Shown here in pieces: positions 7,754 to 15,536 of a DNA stretch of 56,385 bases (position 1 is the first letter of the stretch; each line of letters starts with the position of its first letter). The translations under genes and the position numbers were made by a program. The notes under the pieces were generated by a model, which ran no database searches, was not told where the DNA came from, and worked only from the letters and a program-made list of their open reading frames with translations. Location of the stretch: positions 1-56,385 of the forward strand of contig CALMKH010000023.1 in assembly GCA_937867025.1 (NCBI GenBank), read 5' to 3'. This stretch comes from an uncultured Bacteroidota bacterium (GTDB lineage: Bacteria; Bacteroidota; Bacteroidia; NS11-12g; UBA955).

Positions 7754-9103
7754 TCAGATAATAAACCTGTTGTATGCCCCGTAATCATTCACAACCCTGC
7801 CTTTGCGAAAACTCAGCAATATCAGGATCAGGCCGCACAGTATTTCGTTCACAAGCGAAACAAATGACGGGAATCCAAGGGCAATGGGAGCTATGATGAT
7901 CCATGCGCCCAAAACGATATTGAAAAACCTGGCAGCCCTGGATACTTCACCCATCGCTATGACTGAAAATGTGATGATAAGGGCTCCGGCGGTGTGATCG
8001 CTGTCGGCAAGGGCGTTGTTGTAACCTAGCGCGGCAGGAGAAAGCATAAGCCAGATCCCGGCCAGGGATGTCACCACGAGATTCCAGGGAATGGACATGC
8101 CCGAAAAAATATTCCTGAAAATTGTTCCGGGCGGCATGACGGCTTCTTCCTTTTGGGGCTCTGCACCGGGGATGGAGCCTCCGTGCCAGAAAGCCTGCCA
8201 GAAAGGCTGTCCGCTCTTTTTGCTCTGCTTAAGGAACATGACAGAGGCGATCACTTCATCAAATGCGCAGGGTATCATGACCAGCATGGCTATTGCGGTC
8301 AGAAGACACATAAAACACCAGGCACCCACGACAGTAGGCTGAAGGATGATAAGCGTGATGCTGACGGCCCCCAGGGGTATGATCAGTATGCCAAAGAGAA
8401 TGACCGCCCAGGGCATTGTCCTCCAACGGTTGACACCTCCGATATAGCCCATCATGGCATCGAGCATATACGAAAACGCCCCAAGGCCTGCATCCGATAC
8501 GGGAAACGATTTGGAGATGTCGGAATCCAGTACATTATGCGTTCCCTGACCGAACAGGGGATCCCAAACCGCATCAATATATCCGAGCTGGTAAGCAGCC
8601 AGGTATGATGAGGCAAAAAAACCGAACCAGCCTAAACAGATGATGGGTATTCGCTGCTCCCAGGAGGAAGGGTTGACGTTCCAGCCGGGGGGAATATCCG
8701 GTCCTTCCGCTTCATGGAGTTTTGCTCCGGGAACCCCGGGAGTAATGATGGAAAATGTCATCACCAGTATGCCGACCAGCATGTCATTCTGATAAGTGGA
8801 AAGCTGCGGCGCCCAAAGCATCACCGGAGCGATGTTCAGCCACAGGCCGGTGAATGCAAGGACCCATGGGGCCCATAAGCGCGTGGGATTCAATGCCAAT
8901 AAGCTGAACACGCAGATAAGCAGGCCGCATGCCAGGTCGTTCAGTTCGGGTTTGCCGAATGTGCTGCTGAAAATCAAGGAACCGGCGGCCAGCCACATGC
9001 CGAGAAAAAAATTGGCGGAATACATCCAGGCGATTTTCCTGTGATGACTGTTATGCGCCTGTATCCTTTCCGGGCTTATGGCATATGTGTACTGTCCGTT
9101 CAC
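7754..9103 (-). CDS. SPW repeat / vitamin K epoxide reductase-like membrane protein
   Basis: A 449-residue polytopic inner-membrane protein. Two SPW-type helical pairs (about 25-125, with LALNPTRLWAPWVLAFTGLWLN, and about 345-435, with GIWLMLSPAALG) flank a central VKOR-like domain (about 150-290). That domain carries the RWRTMPW segment and the active-site CxxC as WCFMC (Cys263, Cys266). The loop where classical bacterial VKORs have a second cysteine pair reads FGQGTHNVLDSD and has none, so disulfide relay through the loop is unlikely in the usual form. Classical VKOR oxidises DsbA-like proteins with quinone; whether this subfamily does is unknown. The start is a GTG one base after the stop of the upstream epimerase, so the two are co-translated. 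As I recall, some bacteria fuse these two proteins. Confidence 0.75.
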   Translation of the reverse strand: MNGQYTYAISPERIQAHNSHHRKIAWMYSANFFLGMWLAAGSLIFSSTFGKPELNDLACGLLICVFSLLALNPTRLWAPWVLAFTGLWLNIAPVMLWAPQLSTYQNDMLVGILVMTFSIITPGVPGAKLHEAEGPDIPPGWNVNPSSWEQRIPIICLGWFGFFASSYLAAYQLGYIDAVWDPLFGQGTHNVLDSDISKSFPVSDAGLGAFSYMLDAMMGYIGGVNRWRTMPWAVILFGILIIPLGAVSITLIILQPTVVGAWCFMCLLTAIAMLVMIPCAFDEVIASVMFLKQSKKSGQPFWQAFWHGGSIPGAEPQKEEAVMPPGTIFRNIFSGMSIPWNLVVTSLAGIWLMLSPAALGYNNALADSDHTAGALIITFSVIAMGEVSRAARFFNIVLGAWIIIAPIALGFPSFVSLVNEILCGLILILLSFRKGRVVNDYGAYNRFII

Positions 9104-9104
9104 C

Positions 9105-10190
9105 CTATTTCAGTTTGTTAACTTTTAACCAGGCTTCCGGATCTTTTTTGAGCGAAGCTATGATTTTAGGGAGCGTCTGTTTCAATGAATGTTTAGGCTC
9201 CCAGCCGAGCAGCTCCCTGGCTTTGCTGATATCAATCTCCATATGGTCGTCTGTCAGGTCTATCATCCAGGGTTTGATAAAGTTTTTGCCAAACAGGTTC
9301 TGAATCCAGGCGCCTATCTTCGCCATCAGCTTGGGGATTTTATAGGTCTTCCATTTCCTGTTATGCAACAGCATGCCTATTTCGTTTTGAAGATAACCAT
9401 AGGAAAGGGTCACATCTTCGCCAATATTTATGACGGTTTCATGGGGAAGCTGTTTGCGTTTTTTTATAGCCAGTTCTATGGCTTCCACAAGGTCGTCAAG
9501 ATGTACAAATGGATTGCCGTATGATAGATTTCCAGGATAAAAATGGCTGCTAATCTGCTTTTCGTATATGCGCTGGATGTGATTGGTGATAGGGATGGAA
9601 TGCCCCTCGTCATTGTAAACGCCGGCTATTCTCAGGATGACCACCGGAATGTCTTCGTTTTCGGCCTGTATCACTTTCTGGGCTTTCACCTTTGACTCTG
9701 GGTAGTCCCATTTCGGCAACAAGGGTGACTCCTCTGTTATTTTGTGCTGTGGAGGCTGAGGGGCATATACCAGCAGGCTGCTTGAGAAGATAAACTGCTC
9801 AACCTTCAGGTCTTTGTGCTTCAAAGCTTCAATAAGCCTTTCGGAACCCTTAACAGTTATCTCGTCGTACAGGTCGCTTGGCCTCCCTTCAAAATCGTAG
9901 TACGCAGCCAGGTGAACCACCGAGGCTATCCTTGAACCGAAGTCGCTTTTGATCCTGGCAATGACAGAATGAACGTCTTCTTCTGAAGCCAGGTCCATCT
10001 TGTAAGATTTCAGCGGATCGGGATCATTAGATGCCGGTTCGCGGTCGAGGCTCAATACGCCATAATTCCGGGCAAGGCGATCCACCACAGCCTTTCCGAT
10101 AAGGCCGGTGCCTCCTGTGACGAGGATAAGTTCCCTTGCAGAGTCCCTGTCAGGACCTGCAGGCTGCGCCGCATAGTTAGATTCAGGCAT
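9105..10190 (-). CDS. NAD-dependent epimerase/dehydratase (extended SDR)
   Basis: A 361-residue extended short-chain dehydrogenase. The N-terminal Rossmann motif TGGTGLIG lies at about residues 25-32, an acidic residue after strand 2 (LSLDRE) favours NAD(H), and the catalytic YxxxK is present (WDYPESKVKAQ) with a preceding Ser-rich strand (FIFSSSLLVY). The C-terminal part has the substrate-domain pattern ISKARELLGWEPKHSLKQ. The natural substrate, probably a nucleotide sugar or other hydroxyl compound, cannot be inferred. The stop codon is one base from the GTG start of the SPW/VKOR-like gene, so the products probably act together at the membrane. Confidence 0.85.
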   Translation of the reverse strand: MPESNYAAQPAGPDRDSARELILVTGGTGLIGKAVVDRLARNYGVLSLDREPASNDPDPLKSYKMDLASEEDVHSVIARIKSDFGSRIASVVHLAAYYDFEGRPSDLYDEITVKGSERLIEALKHKDLKVEQFIFSSSLLVYAPQPPQHKITEESPLLPKWDYPESKVKAQKVIQAENEDIPVVILRIAGVYNDEGHSIPITNHIQRIYEKQISSHFYPGNLSYGNPFVHLDDLVEAIELAIKKRKQLPHETVINIGEDVTLSYGYLQNEIGMLLHNRKWKTYKIPKLMAKIGAWIQNLFGKNFIKPWMIDLTDDHMEIDISKARELLGWEPKHSLKQTLPKIIASLKKDPEAWLKVNKLK

Positions 10191-10369
10191 TCTTTGGTGT
10201 TATCTTACAAAATTCATTCTTTCCCTGCCATAAAATCTTGCGGCTAAATCACAATATGTTGCATGATTTCCAGTAAAGATTTCACGGAGTGTATGACGAA
10301 AGTGAAGGTGCGGGATATTCCTTTCAGGAATCAAACGGATATGTGTCGATGATTTTACAGGTTGCAGCC

Positions 10370-11539
10370 CTAGGTAATATCGTAAATTTCCTGGTCAACC
10401 GGTATGACCTTTCTCAGTGTCAGTTTAAGCCAGATATACCCACATATGGCGGAAAGGCATGACGCAGCGAGAATGGCGATCTTGGCCGCATTTACCATCG
10501 TATGGTTGTCGAAGGCCAGCAAACTTATAAAAATAGACATTGTAAACCCAATACCGCCCAGGAAGCCTGCACCCAGGATATGTGTTTTCTTTAGGTCACC
10601 CGGCAAAGCGCAAAGCCGGAAAGCTATGCCAAGAAGGATAAATAAACAAATGCCTGCCGGTTTCCCCACAAACAGGCCGAGAATGATACCAATGCCGGCA
10701 GGGTCGTTAAGTTGTGTATACCAGTCGCTGCTAACAGGGATGGATGTGTTCGCAAGGGCGAATAAAGGCAGTATCACAAAAGCGACAGGTTTGTGCAGAA
10801 CATGCTGAATAACGTATGAAGGAGACGTTTTTCCACCATCGCCGAAAGGTATGGCAAATGCCAGCAGCACGCCTGTAATGGTGGGATGGATGCCTGAATC
10901 CAGCATAAAAAACCACATAGTTGCGCCACCAGCCAGGTATATGACAAGATAATATATCTTCAGACGGTTACAAACGATCATAACTGCAAAAATCCCTAAA
11001 GCGACAAGCAGGCTGATAAAATTTAAAGTACCGGTGTAAAACAGGGCGATAACGATTATGGCGCCGAGATCGTCTATCACGGCAAACGCCGTAATGAAGA
11101 CCTTAAGCGAGGCGGGAACTTTATTGCCGAGCAATGACAAGACTCCAAGGGCAAATGCAATATCCGTAGCCATAGGAATTCCTGCACCTGACTGGGATGG
11201 CATTCCATAATTAATCAGCAGGAATATACAGGCAGGGACAATCATTCCACCGATAGCTCCGGCAATGGGCATGGCGGCATTTTTTATGTTGGATAGTTCG
11301 CCGATGTAAATCTCCCGCTCGAGTTCAAGTCCTATCAGAAGAAAAAAGATAGTCATCAGGCCATCATTTATCCAATGTGTTATGCTATGGCCGGCGAATT
11401 CAAAGTCCCAAAACCCCGTATATACATTTCCAAGTGAAGAATTTGCTATGACAATGGATAAAAGTGTAACCAGGATCAATAGTAAGCCTCCGGCCTTTTC
11501 ACTCCTGAAAAAATCATTAAAGAGATCAGTCAGTTTCAT
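10370..11539 (-). CDS. nhaA: Na+/H+ antiporter NhaA
   Basis: A 389-residue inner-membrane antiporter that exports Na+ in exchange for protons, for sodium and alkaline pH tolerance. Family signatures are plain: FNDFFRSEKAGGLLLI at the N-terminus, DGLMTIFFLLIGLELERE, GIPMATDIAFALGVL, the ion-binding Asp pair in AVIDDLGAI (equivalent to E. coli Asp163/Asp164), and FLGGIGFTMSIFIS. The length matches the family. The longest frame begins at a TTG (11548), but that codon lies inside a TACCTTTG promoter element, so the ATG at 11539 is chosen; it gives the usual MKLTDLF-like start and a leaderless message. No downstream partner gene is needed. Confidence 0.95.
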   Translation of the reverse strand: MKLTDLFNDFFRSEKAGGLLLILVTLLSIVIANSSLGNVYTGFWDFEFAGHSITHWINDGLMTIFFLLIGLELEREIYIGELSNIKNAAMPIAGAIGGMIVPACIFLLINYGMPSQSGAGIPMATDIAFALGVLSLLGNKVPASLKVFITAFAVIDDLGAIIVIALFYTGTLNFISLLVALGIFAVMIVCNRLKIYYLVIYLAGGATMWFFMLDSGIHPTITGVLLAFAIPFGDGGKTSPSYVIQHVLHKPVAFVILPLFALANTSIPVSSDWYTQLNDPAGIGIILGLFVGKPAGICLFILLGIAFRLCALPGDLKKTHILGAGFLGGIGFTMSIFISLLAFDNHTMVNAAKIAILAASCLSAICGYIWLKLTLRKVIPVDQEIYDIT

Positions 11540-11545
11540 GGACTT

Positions 11546-11553
11546 CAAAGGTA
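11546..11553 (-). promoter_or_regulatory. Promoter -7 element (TACCTTTG) for nhaA
   Basis: The minus strand reads TACCTTTG, a perfect TAnnTTTG, ending six bases before the ATG at 11539. The upstream TTG candidate start overlaps this element, which decides the start codon. The predicted transcript has essentially no leader. Confidence 0.6.
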
Positions 11554-11621
11554 TGAAAAATAATCCTATTGACGGTTTCCATACCCGGACCGCGAACTGC
11601 GGTTTTTTTCAGTGGAGGATT

Positions 11622-12722
11622 TTAATGATCCGGGTCTGAATTCCTGTTTATTCTTGCCTGCCTGAGTTTTTCTATGGGTGCGGCAATAAAATGATTCAAT
11701 AAGATAGAGAGACCTAAGGTTCCCATCGTTACTGTCAGGCCACTGAGGTGAAACCCGAATGACTGGACACACAGGATGATAAATATATGCGAAATGTAAA
11801 TAGGGTAGGACAATTCACCTATCCAGGCATCGGTTTTCAAGTGTTTAAAAATCCGGAACACCAGGGGCAATGCAGCGAGCACACCCACATAATATAATAT
11901 TTCCTTATGCCATTCGCTGAAACCCATGGTCGGTATTTTGGAATACAGTATGGTAAATGCAAACACCCATAAACATGCCAGGGCAGAGACCCAGGAAGGG
12001 ATACGCATTGTTTCGGTGAACTTTAATAAGCGGTATGACAGATAGCCGGCCAGGAAGAACATGAGTTCAGCAGGGAAAAACCGGTAAATCCAAGGATCGT
12101 GTTTAAAACCGAGACCAAAATATATATAAAGCTTTGTTGCAAGGGAAACGGCAAACAGGGCCAGGACGGGTTTGATGCCTTTCTTCAGAATGAAAGGAGC
12201 AAGAACGTAAAACATCATCTCTAATCCCAATGACCAGGCTTGCGGGACAAACAATGAATGATACAGGGCCGGGCCGGTTTGCGTAAAATCCGAAGTAAAG
12301 AACAGGTTTCCGCTTTCGGGCGTTATACCCATGAACATGACTGCGTCCTGACCGAAGATCAGCAGATTTGTAAAGATAAGGAAAAACAGCGATGTGAAAC
12401 TGTGATTGATTGAATAATACTGGTTAAAGATCGGCGTATTGGCGACTCCATCCCTGAAGGCAACGACTGTGCAGGTTATAATCGTTAAGAGCAGTATTGT
12501 CCAGTATATGGGGAATAATCGCAGGAACCTGTTGCTGATAAACAATGCATATGAATTATTCTTGCCGGTATACTTTTCATTCAATACCATGGACATGTAA
12601 AATCCCGAGATGATAAAAAAGGTTTTAACGGCGATGAGTCCCCCTACAAAATGAAACCCTGCTATAGGGCCTGCATGTGCGATGACGACAGATAAAGCGA
12701 GTATTAATCTGAGTATTCCCAT
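11622..12722 (-). CDS. Acyltransferase 3 family (OafA/YrhL-like) membrane protein
   Basis: A 366-residue polytopic membrane acyltransferase. The first helix carries the essential His of the family (LSVVIAHAGPI, about residue 16), followed by VKTFFIISGFYMSMV and the conserved Arg segment SNRFLRLFPIYW. About ten hydrophobic helices follow. Family members O-acylate (often acetylate) surface sugars such as LPS, exopolysaccharide or peptidoglycan using cytosolic acyl-CoA. Only four bases separate it from the FkbM methyltransferase upstream, indicating one operon, and both enzymes commonly decorate surface glycans. The acceptor is unknown. Confidence 0.88.
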   Translation of the reverse strand: MGILRLILALSVVIAHAGPIAGFHFVGGLIAVKTFFIISGFYMSMVLNEKYTGKNNSYALFISNRFLRLFPIYWTILLLTIITCTVVAFRDGVANTPIFNQYYSINHSFTSLFFLIFTNLLIFGQDAVMFMGITPESGNLFFTSDFTQTGPALYHSLFVPQAWSLGLEMMFYVLAPFILKKGIKPVLALFAVSLATKLYIYFGLGFKHDPWIYRFFPAELMFFLAGYLSYRLLKFTETMRIPSWVSALACLWVFAFTILYSKIPTMGFSEWHKEILYYVGVLAALPLVFRIFKHLKTDAWIGELSYPIYISHIFIILCVQSFGFHLSGLTVTMGTLGLSILLNHFIAAPIEKLRQARINRNSDPDH

Positions 12723-12726
12723 TAGA

Positions 12727-13569
12727 TTATAAAAAATTGGATATGCGAATTTTTATGCTTTCCATTGAAAACCGTTTTGAGACTTTGATCCTGGGAAAGC
12801 TGATATCAGGATTAACAGCCACGATCAGGCCGTCCGTTGAAAAGCTCTCAGCCAGGGTGTGTTCGGCAATGATGCGGTAGCCATGTGATTTCAGCAGTTC
12901 CAGACAATTGAAATGAAGGGGTTCGGAATGGGTTGAAATAAAAATAAATCCTATACTCCTGCCTGACAGGCTTTTCTCGGCGCCTTTCAGCATCTCCAGT
13001 TCGGCACCCTGAATATCTGCATGCAATATGTTTAAAAAGGCTATCTGTTTTTCATCGAGGAAACCGTCGACATGAATCTGGAGCCGCTCGTAATATGTTC
13101 CATCCCAGTTTTTGAATGGTGCTTTTTTTGAAGTGAACCTTCCCACAAAAGCCTGAGTGAAATCACCCTGCATATTGTTGAGCCGGAAATTTTCCACGCC
13201 TTTCTCCATCATGTCAGGCATAGGTTCCACCATATAATTCCGACCATGCGGAACCTGTGATTTGAACCACATGGAATAATACGCCCAGAATGAACCCAGT
13301 TCCAGCATTGTGGCATGTTCAGGAATGGCTTTCAATACCTCGTAAAATACTTTTTCTTCCTGGGGTTCGTGAACACCTTTAAGCTGTTCTATGATCCGGA
13401 CGTTAAATTCACCGTAATGACTGTCGGTAAACACTTTTACCCCGTTATGCATCAGCTGGAATGACCTGCCGGTATGGTCATTGATAATCCTGCCGGCTTC
13501 TTTGATTTTGGGAATTCCATCAGAGTCCCTGCACCTGATGGCAATTTGTATTCTCTCCTCCGTCTCCAT
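12727..13569 (-). CDS. FkbM family SAM-dependent methyltransferase
   Basis: A 280-residue methyltransferase. SAM-binding motif I is seen as MLELGSFWAYYSMWF, with a following acidic-residue strand end (YMVEPMPD), and the FkbM signature LHADIQGAELEMLKGAEK toward the C-terminal part. The family O-methylates sugars and other natural-product hydroxyls. Its place just before an acyltransferase suggests modification of a surface polysaccharide, which is inference. The frame could begin at TTG 13578 or GTG 13575; ATG 13569 is preferred because it is the only ATG and lies a plausible 17 bases downstream of a TAGTTTTG promoter element. Confidence 0.85.
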   Translation of the reverse strand: METEERIQIAIRCRDSDGIPKIKEAGRIINDHTGRSFQLMHNGVKVFTDSHYGEFNVRIIEQLKGVHEPQEEKVFYEVLKAIPEHATMLELGSFWAYYSMWFKSQVPHGRNYMVEPMPDMMEKGVENFRLNNMQGDFTQAFVGRFTSKKAPFKNWDGTYYERLQIHVDGFLDEKQIAFLNILHADIQGAELEMLKGAEKSLSGRSIGFIFISTHSEPLHFNCLELLKSHGYRIIAEHTLAESFSTDGLIVAVNPDISFPRIKVSKRFSMESIKIRISNFL

Positions 13570-13586
13570 CTTCACCAATTCGGAGG

Positions 13587-13594
13587 CAAAACTA
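13587..13594 (-). promoter_or_regulatory. Promoter -7 element (TAGTTTTG) for the FkbM-acyltransferase operon
   Basis: The minus strand reads TAGTTTTG, matching TAnnTTTG, with predicted transcription start near 13581, eight to seventeen bases before the candidate start codons. No good -33 TTG at 17-23 bases was found. Confidence 0.45.
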
Positions 13595-13748
13595 TGGAAA
13601 TGGATAAGTATTTCTATATCAATGTGTTATTTAGCCGAAAAATACGCTTTTTCGCTTAAGTGTTTTCTGTGTTCTATTTTAGAATTGCAAGGATTGGAAA
13701 AATAGTTCCGCACATATGAACGCACGGGAGTGATGAAATAAGTCTTGT

Positions 13749-15536
13749 CTATCCATATAAAGGCTTGTCCAGTTTTCTGGCAAGTCTGAACACTGCATTC
13801 ATAAGTCCAACATGACTGTATGTCTGTGGGAAATTTCCCCATTGGCTGCCGTCCAGGCCAACGTCTTCGCTGAACAGGCCTAAATGATTGGAGGTCCTGA
13901 TCAGGTTTTCCAACGCTTTATTGGCATCATCAAGCCTTCCGATGCATGCCAGGGCTTCGGCATACCAGAATGCGCAAACCAGGAAAGTAGATTCGGGCCT
14001 GCCGAAATCATCCTCGTGCCTGTACCTGTATATAAAGCCGTTTTCGGTTTTTAATTCCCGTTCAATAGCTGTTATATGGTCGTGCGCTTTCGCGGAATTC
14101 GGGTCCAGATAACCCATTGATACCAGTTTCAGGCAGCTGGCATCCATATGATCACTGCCTATGGCTTGCGTATAGGCTTTTTTTTCCGCACTATAGCATT
14201 TTTCAATCTGTTCGGATGATAAGAGGATCAGGTTCCGGGCTTTCTTTATCAGGGATTCATCATTCATCTCCGTGCCGATCTTCAGAGCGGCCCTGCTGCC
14301 GGCCCAATGGAAAAGAAAGGTATAACAGTGCAACTGCATGCTGTTCCTGAACTCCCACAATCCCGCATCAGGCGTGTAAAGTGTTTCTTCGATCTTATCC
14401 AGGAGAAAGTGAATGATCTGGAGAGGTTTGTTTGCCGAATGGATTGACAGGCGTTTGTCGACATATAACGGCATAAGGCTCACAAGAACCTGGCCATACA
14501 CATCGTTCTGAATATGCGTGTAAGCCTCATTTCCCAGCCTGACCGGCGCGTTATTGTCCATGTAGCCTTTAAGGCCGGTAATGGTTTCGGTAAGCACTTT
14601 TTCGCCGGTGATAGAGTAAAGCGGCTGTATCCGCGCTTTTTCAGTGGCGATGATATTCTCGATATACTGAAAATACTTCTGGGACTCTTCAAAATGACCT
14701 ATGCTGTTTAGGGCATACAGGGTGTAATACGTATCGCGCATCCAGCAATATCTGTAATCCCAGTTCCTGCCTGATTGATCGAACTCCGGCAAACTCATGC
14801 TGCCGGATGCGATAATGCCACCTGTGTCTTCGTACTGGTGCAGTTTCAGTACAAGGGACGATCTGATAATAGCTTCCTGGTAAATGGAAGGAATAGAAGT
14901 GGTTTTTACCCATTCACGCCAGTAACTGACCGTCTTCTTCAGAAAGGATTCAAACGTGTCTGTGAGTCCCGACTCAAGAGGTAACTCGCAAGAGAACAGC
15001 AGGTACCTGGGCTCAGAGAGCACAAAAGCTTTTTCATCGACAATATTGTTCAGCGATATGTCGGTGGTAAGCCTGATATGCGGACCAATGTTCATGTACC
15101 TGATATGGTTGCTGCCAAGTAAAACTTCAGGCAGGGCACGCCCGTATTCGCCGACAGGCCGGCACACAACCCTCACCATCGGCCTGCCTTCAAGAGGTTC
15201 GATTTTCCTGAGCAGCATTAAAGGACGGAAATACCTGTCATTCTGGTAAAAACGCGGGGCAAAGTCGGTGACCCGGAAAGCACCGTCCGCGCATTCGAAT
15301 TCGGTGCACAGCACGTTGGTGTTTTCAAGGTAATACTGCCTGTGCTGAATGATGTCCTCTGCCGGGGAGATCCGGAAGGTTCCGCCCTTTTCACTATCGA
15401 GCAGTGAACCAAAAAGAAAACTGCTGTCAAATCTCGGCATGCACATCCATTTTACTTCGGCATACATGTCAATATACGCCATAAAAGAACAATTGCCGAC
15501 AATGCCCATATTGTATGTATGCTGTTTGCCGTTCAT
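13749..15536 (-). CDS. Glycoside hydrolase family 15 (glucoamylase/trehalase-like)
   Basis: A 595-residue cytosolic GH15 enzyme. An N-terminal beta-sandwich domain (MGIVGNCSFMAYID, WMCMPRFDSSFLFGSLLD) precedes the (alpha/alpha)6 catalytic barrel with the hallmark GRNWDYRYCWMRDTYYTLYA near residue 260 and a C-terminal GLFSEDVGLDGSQWGNFPQTYSHVG, where family members carry the catalytic base. There is no signal peptide. GH15 members cleave alpha-glucosides; some prokaryotic ones hydrolyse trehalose. Its ATG overlaps the TGA of the trehalose-phosphate synthase/phosphatase gene by four bases, so a trehalose-related substrate is the natural inference, though maltodextrin hydrolysis is not excluded. 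Confidence 0.9.
   Translation of the reverse strand: MNGKQHTYNMGIVGNCSFMAYIDMYAEVKWMCMPRFDSSFLFGSLLDSEKGGTFRISPAEDIIQHRQYYLENTNVLCTEFECADGAFRVTDFAPRFYQNDRYFRPLMLLRKIEPLEGRPMVRVVCRPVGEYGRALPEVLLGSNHIRYMNIGPHIRLTTDISLNNIVDEKAFVLSEPRYLLFSCELPLESGLTDTFESFLKKTVSYWREWVKTTSIPSIYQEAIIRSSLVLKLHQYEDTGGIIASGSMSLPEFDQSGRNWDYRYCWMRDTYYTLYALNSIGHFEESQKYFQYIENIIATEKARIQPLYSITGEKVLTETITGLKGYMDNNAPVRLGNEAYTHIQNDVYGQVLVSLMPLYVDKRLSIHSANKPLQIIHFLLDKIEETLYTPDAGLWEFRNSMQLHCYTFLFHWAGSRAALKIGTEMNDESLIKKARNLILLSSEQIEKCYSAEKKAYTQAIGSDHMDASCLKLVSMGYLDPNSAKAHDHITAIERELKTENGFIYRYRHEDDFGRPESTFLVCAFWYAEALACIGRLDDANKALENLIRTSNHLGLFSEDVGLDGSQWGNFPQTYSHVGLMNAVFRLARKLDKPLYG

Noticed and set aside
11585-11608. CCGCGAACTGCGG hairpin followed by T7 between the acyltransferase and nhaA genes
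   Set aside because: The T-tract is on the plus strand, but both flanking genes are read on the minus strand, so it is not positioned to terminate either. The stem is also only four base pairs.
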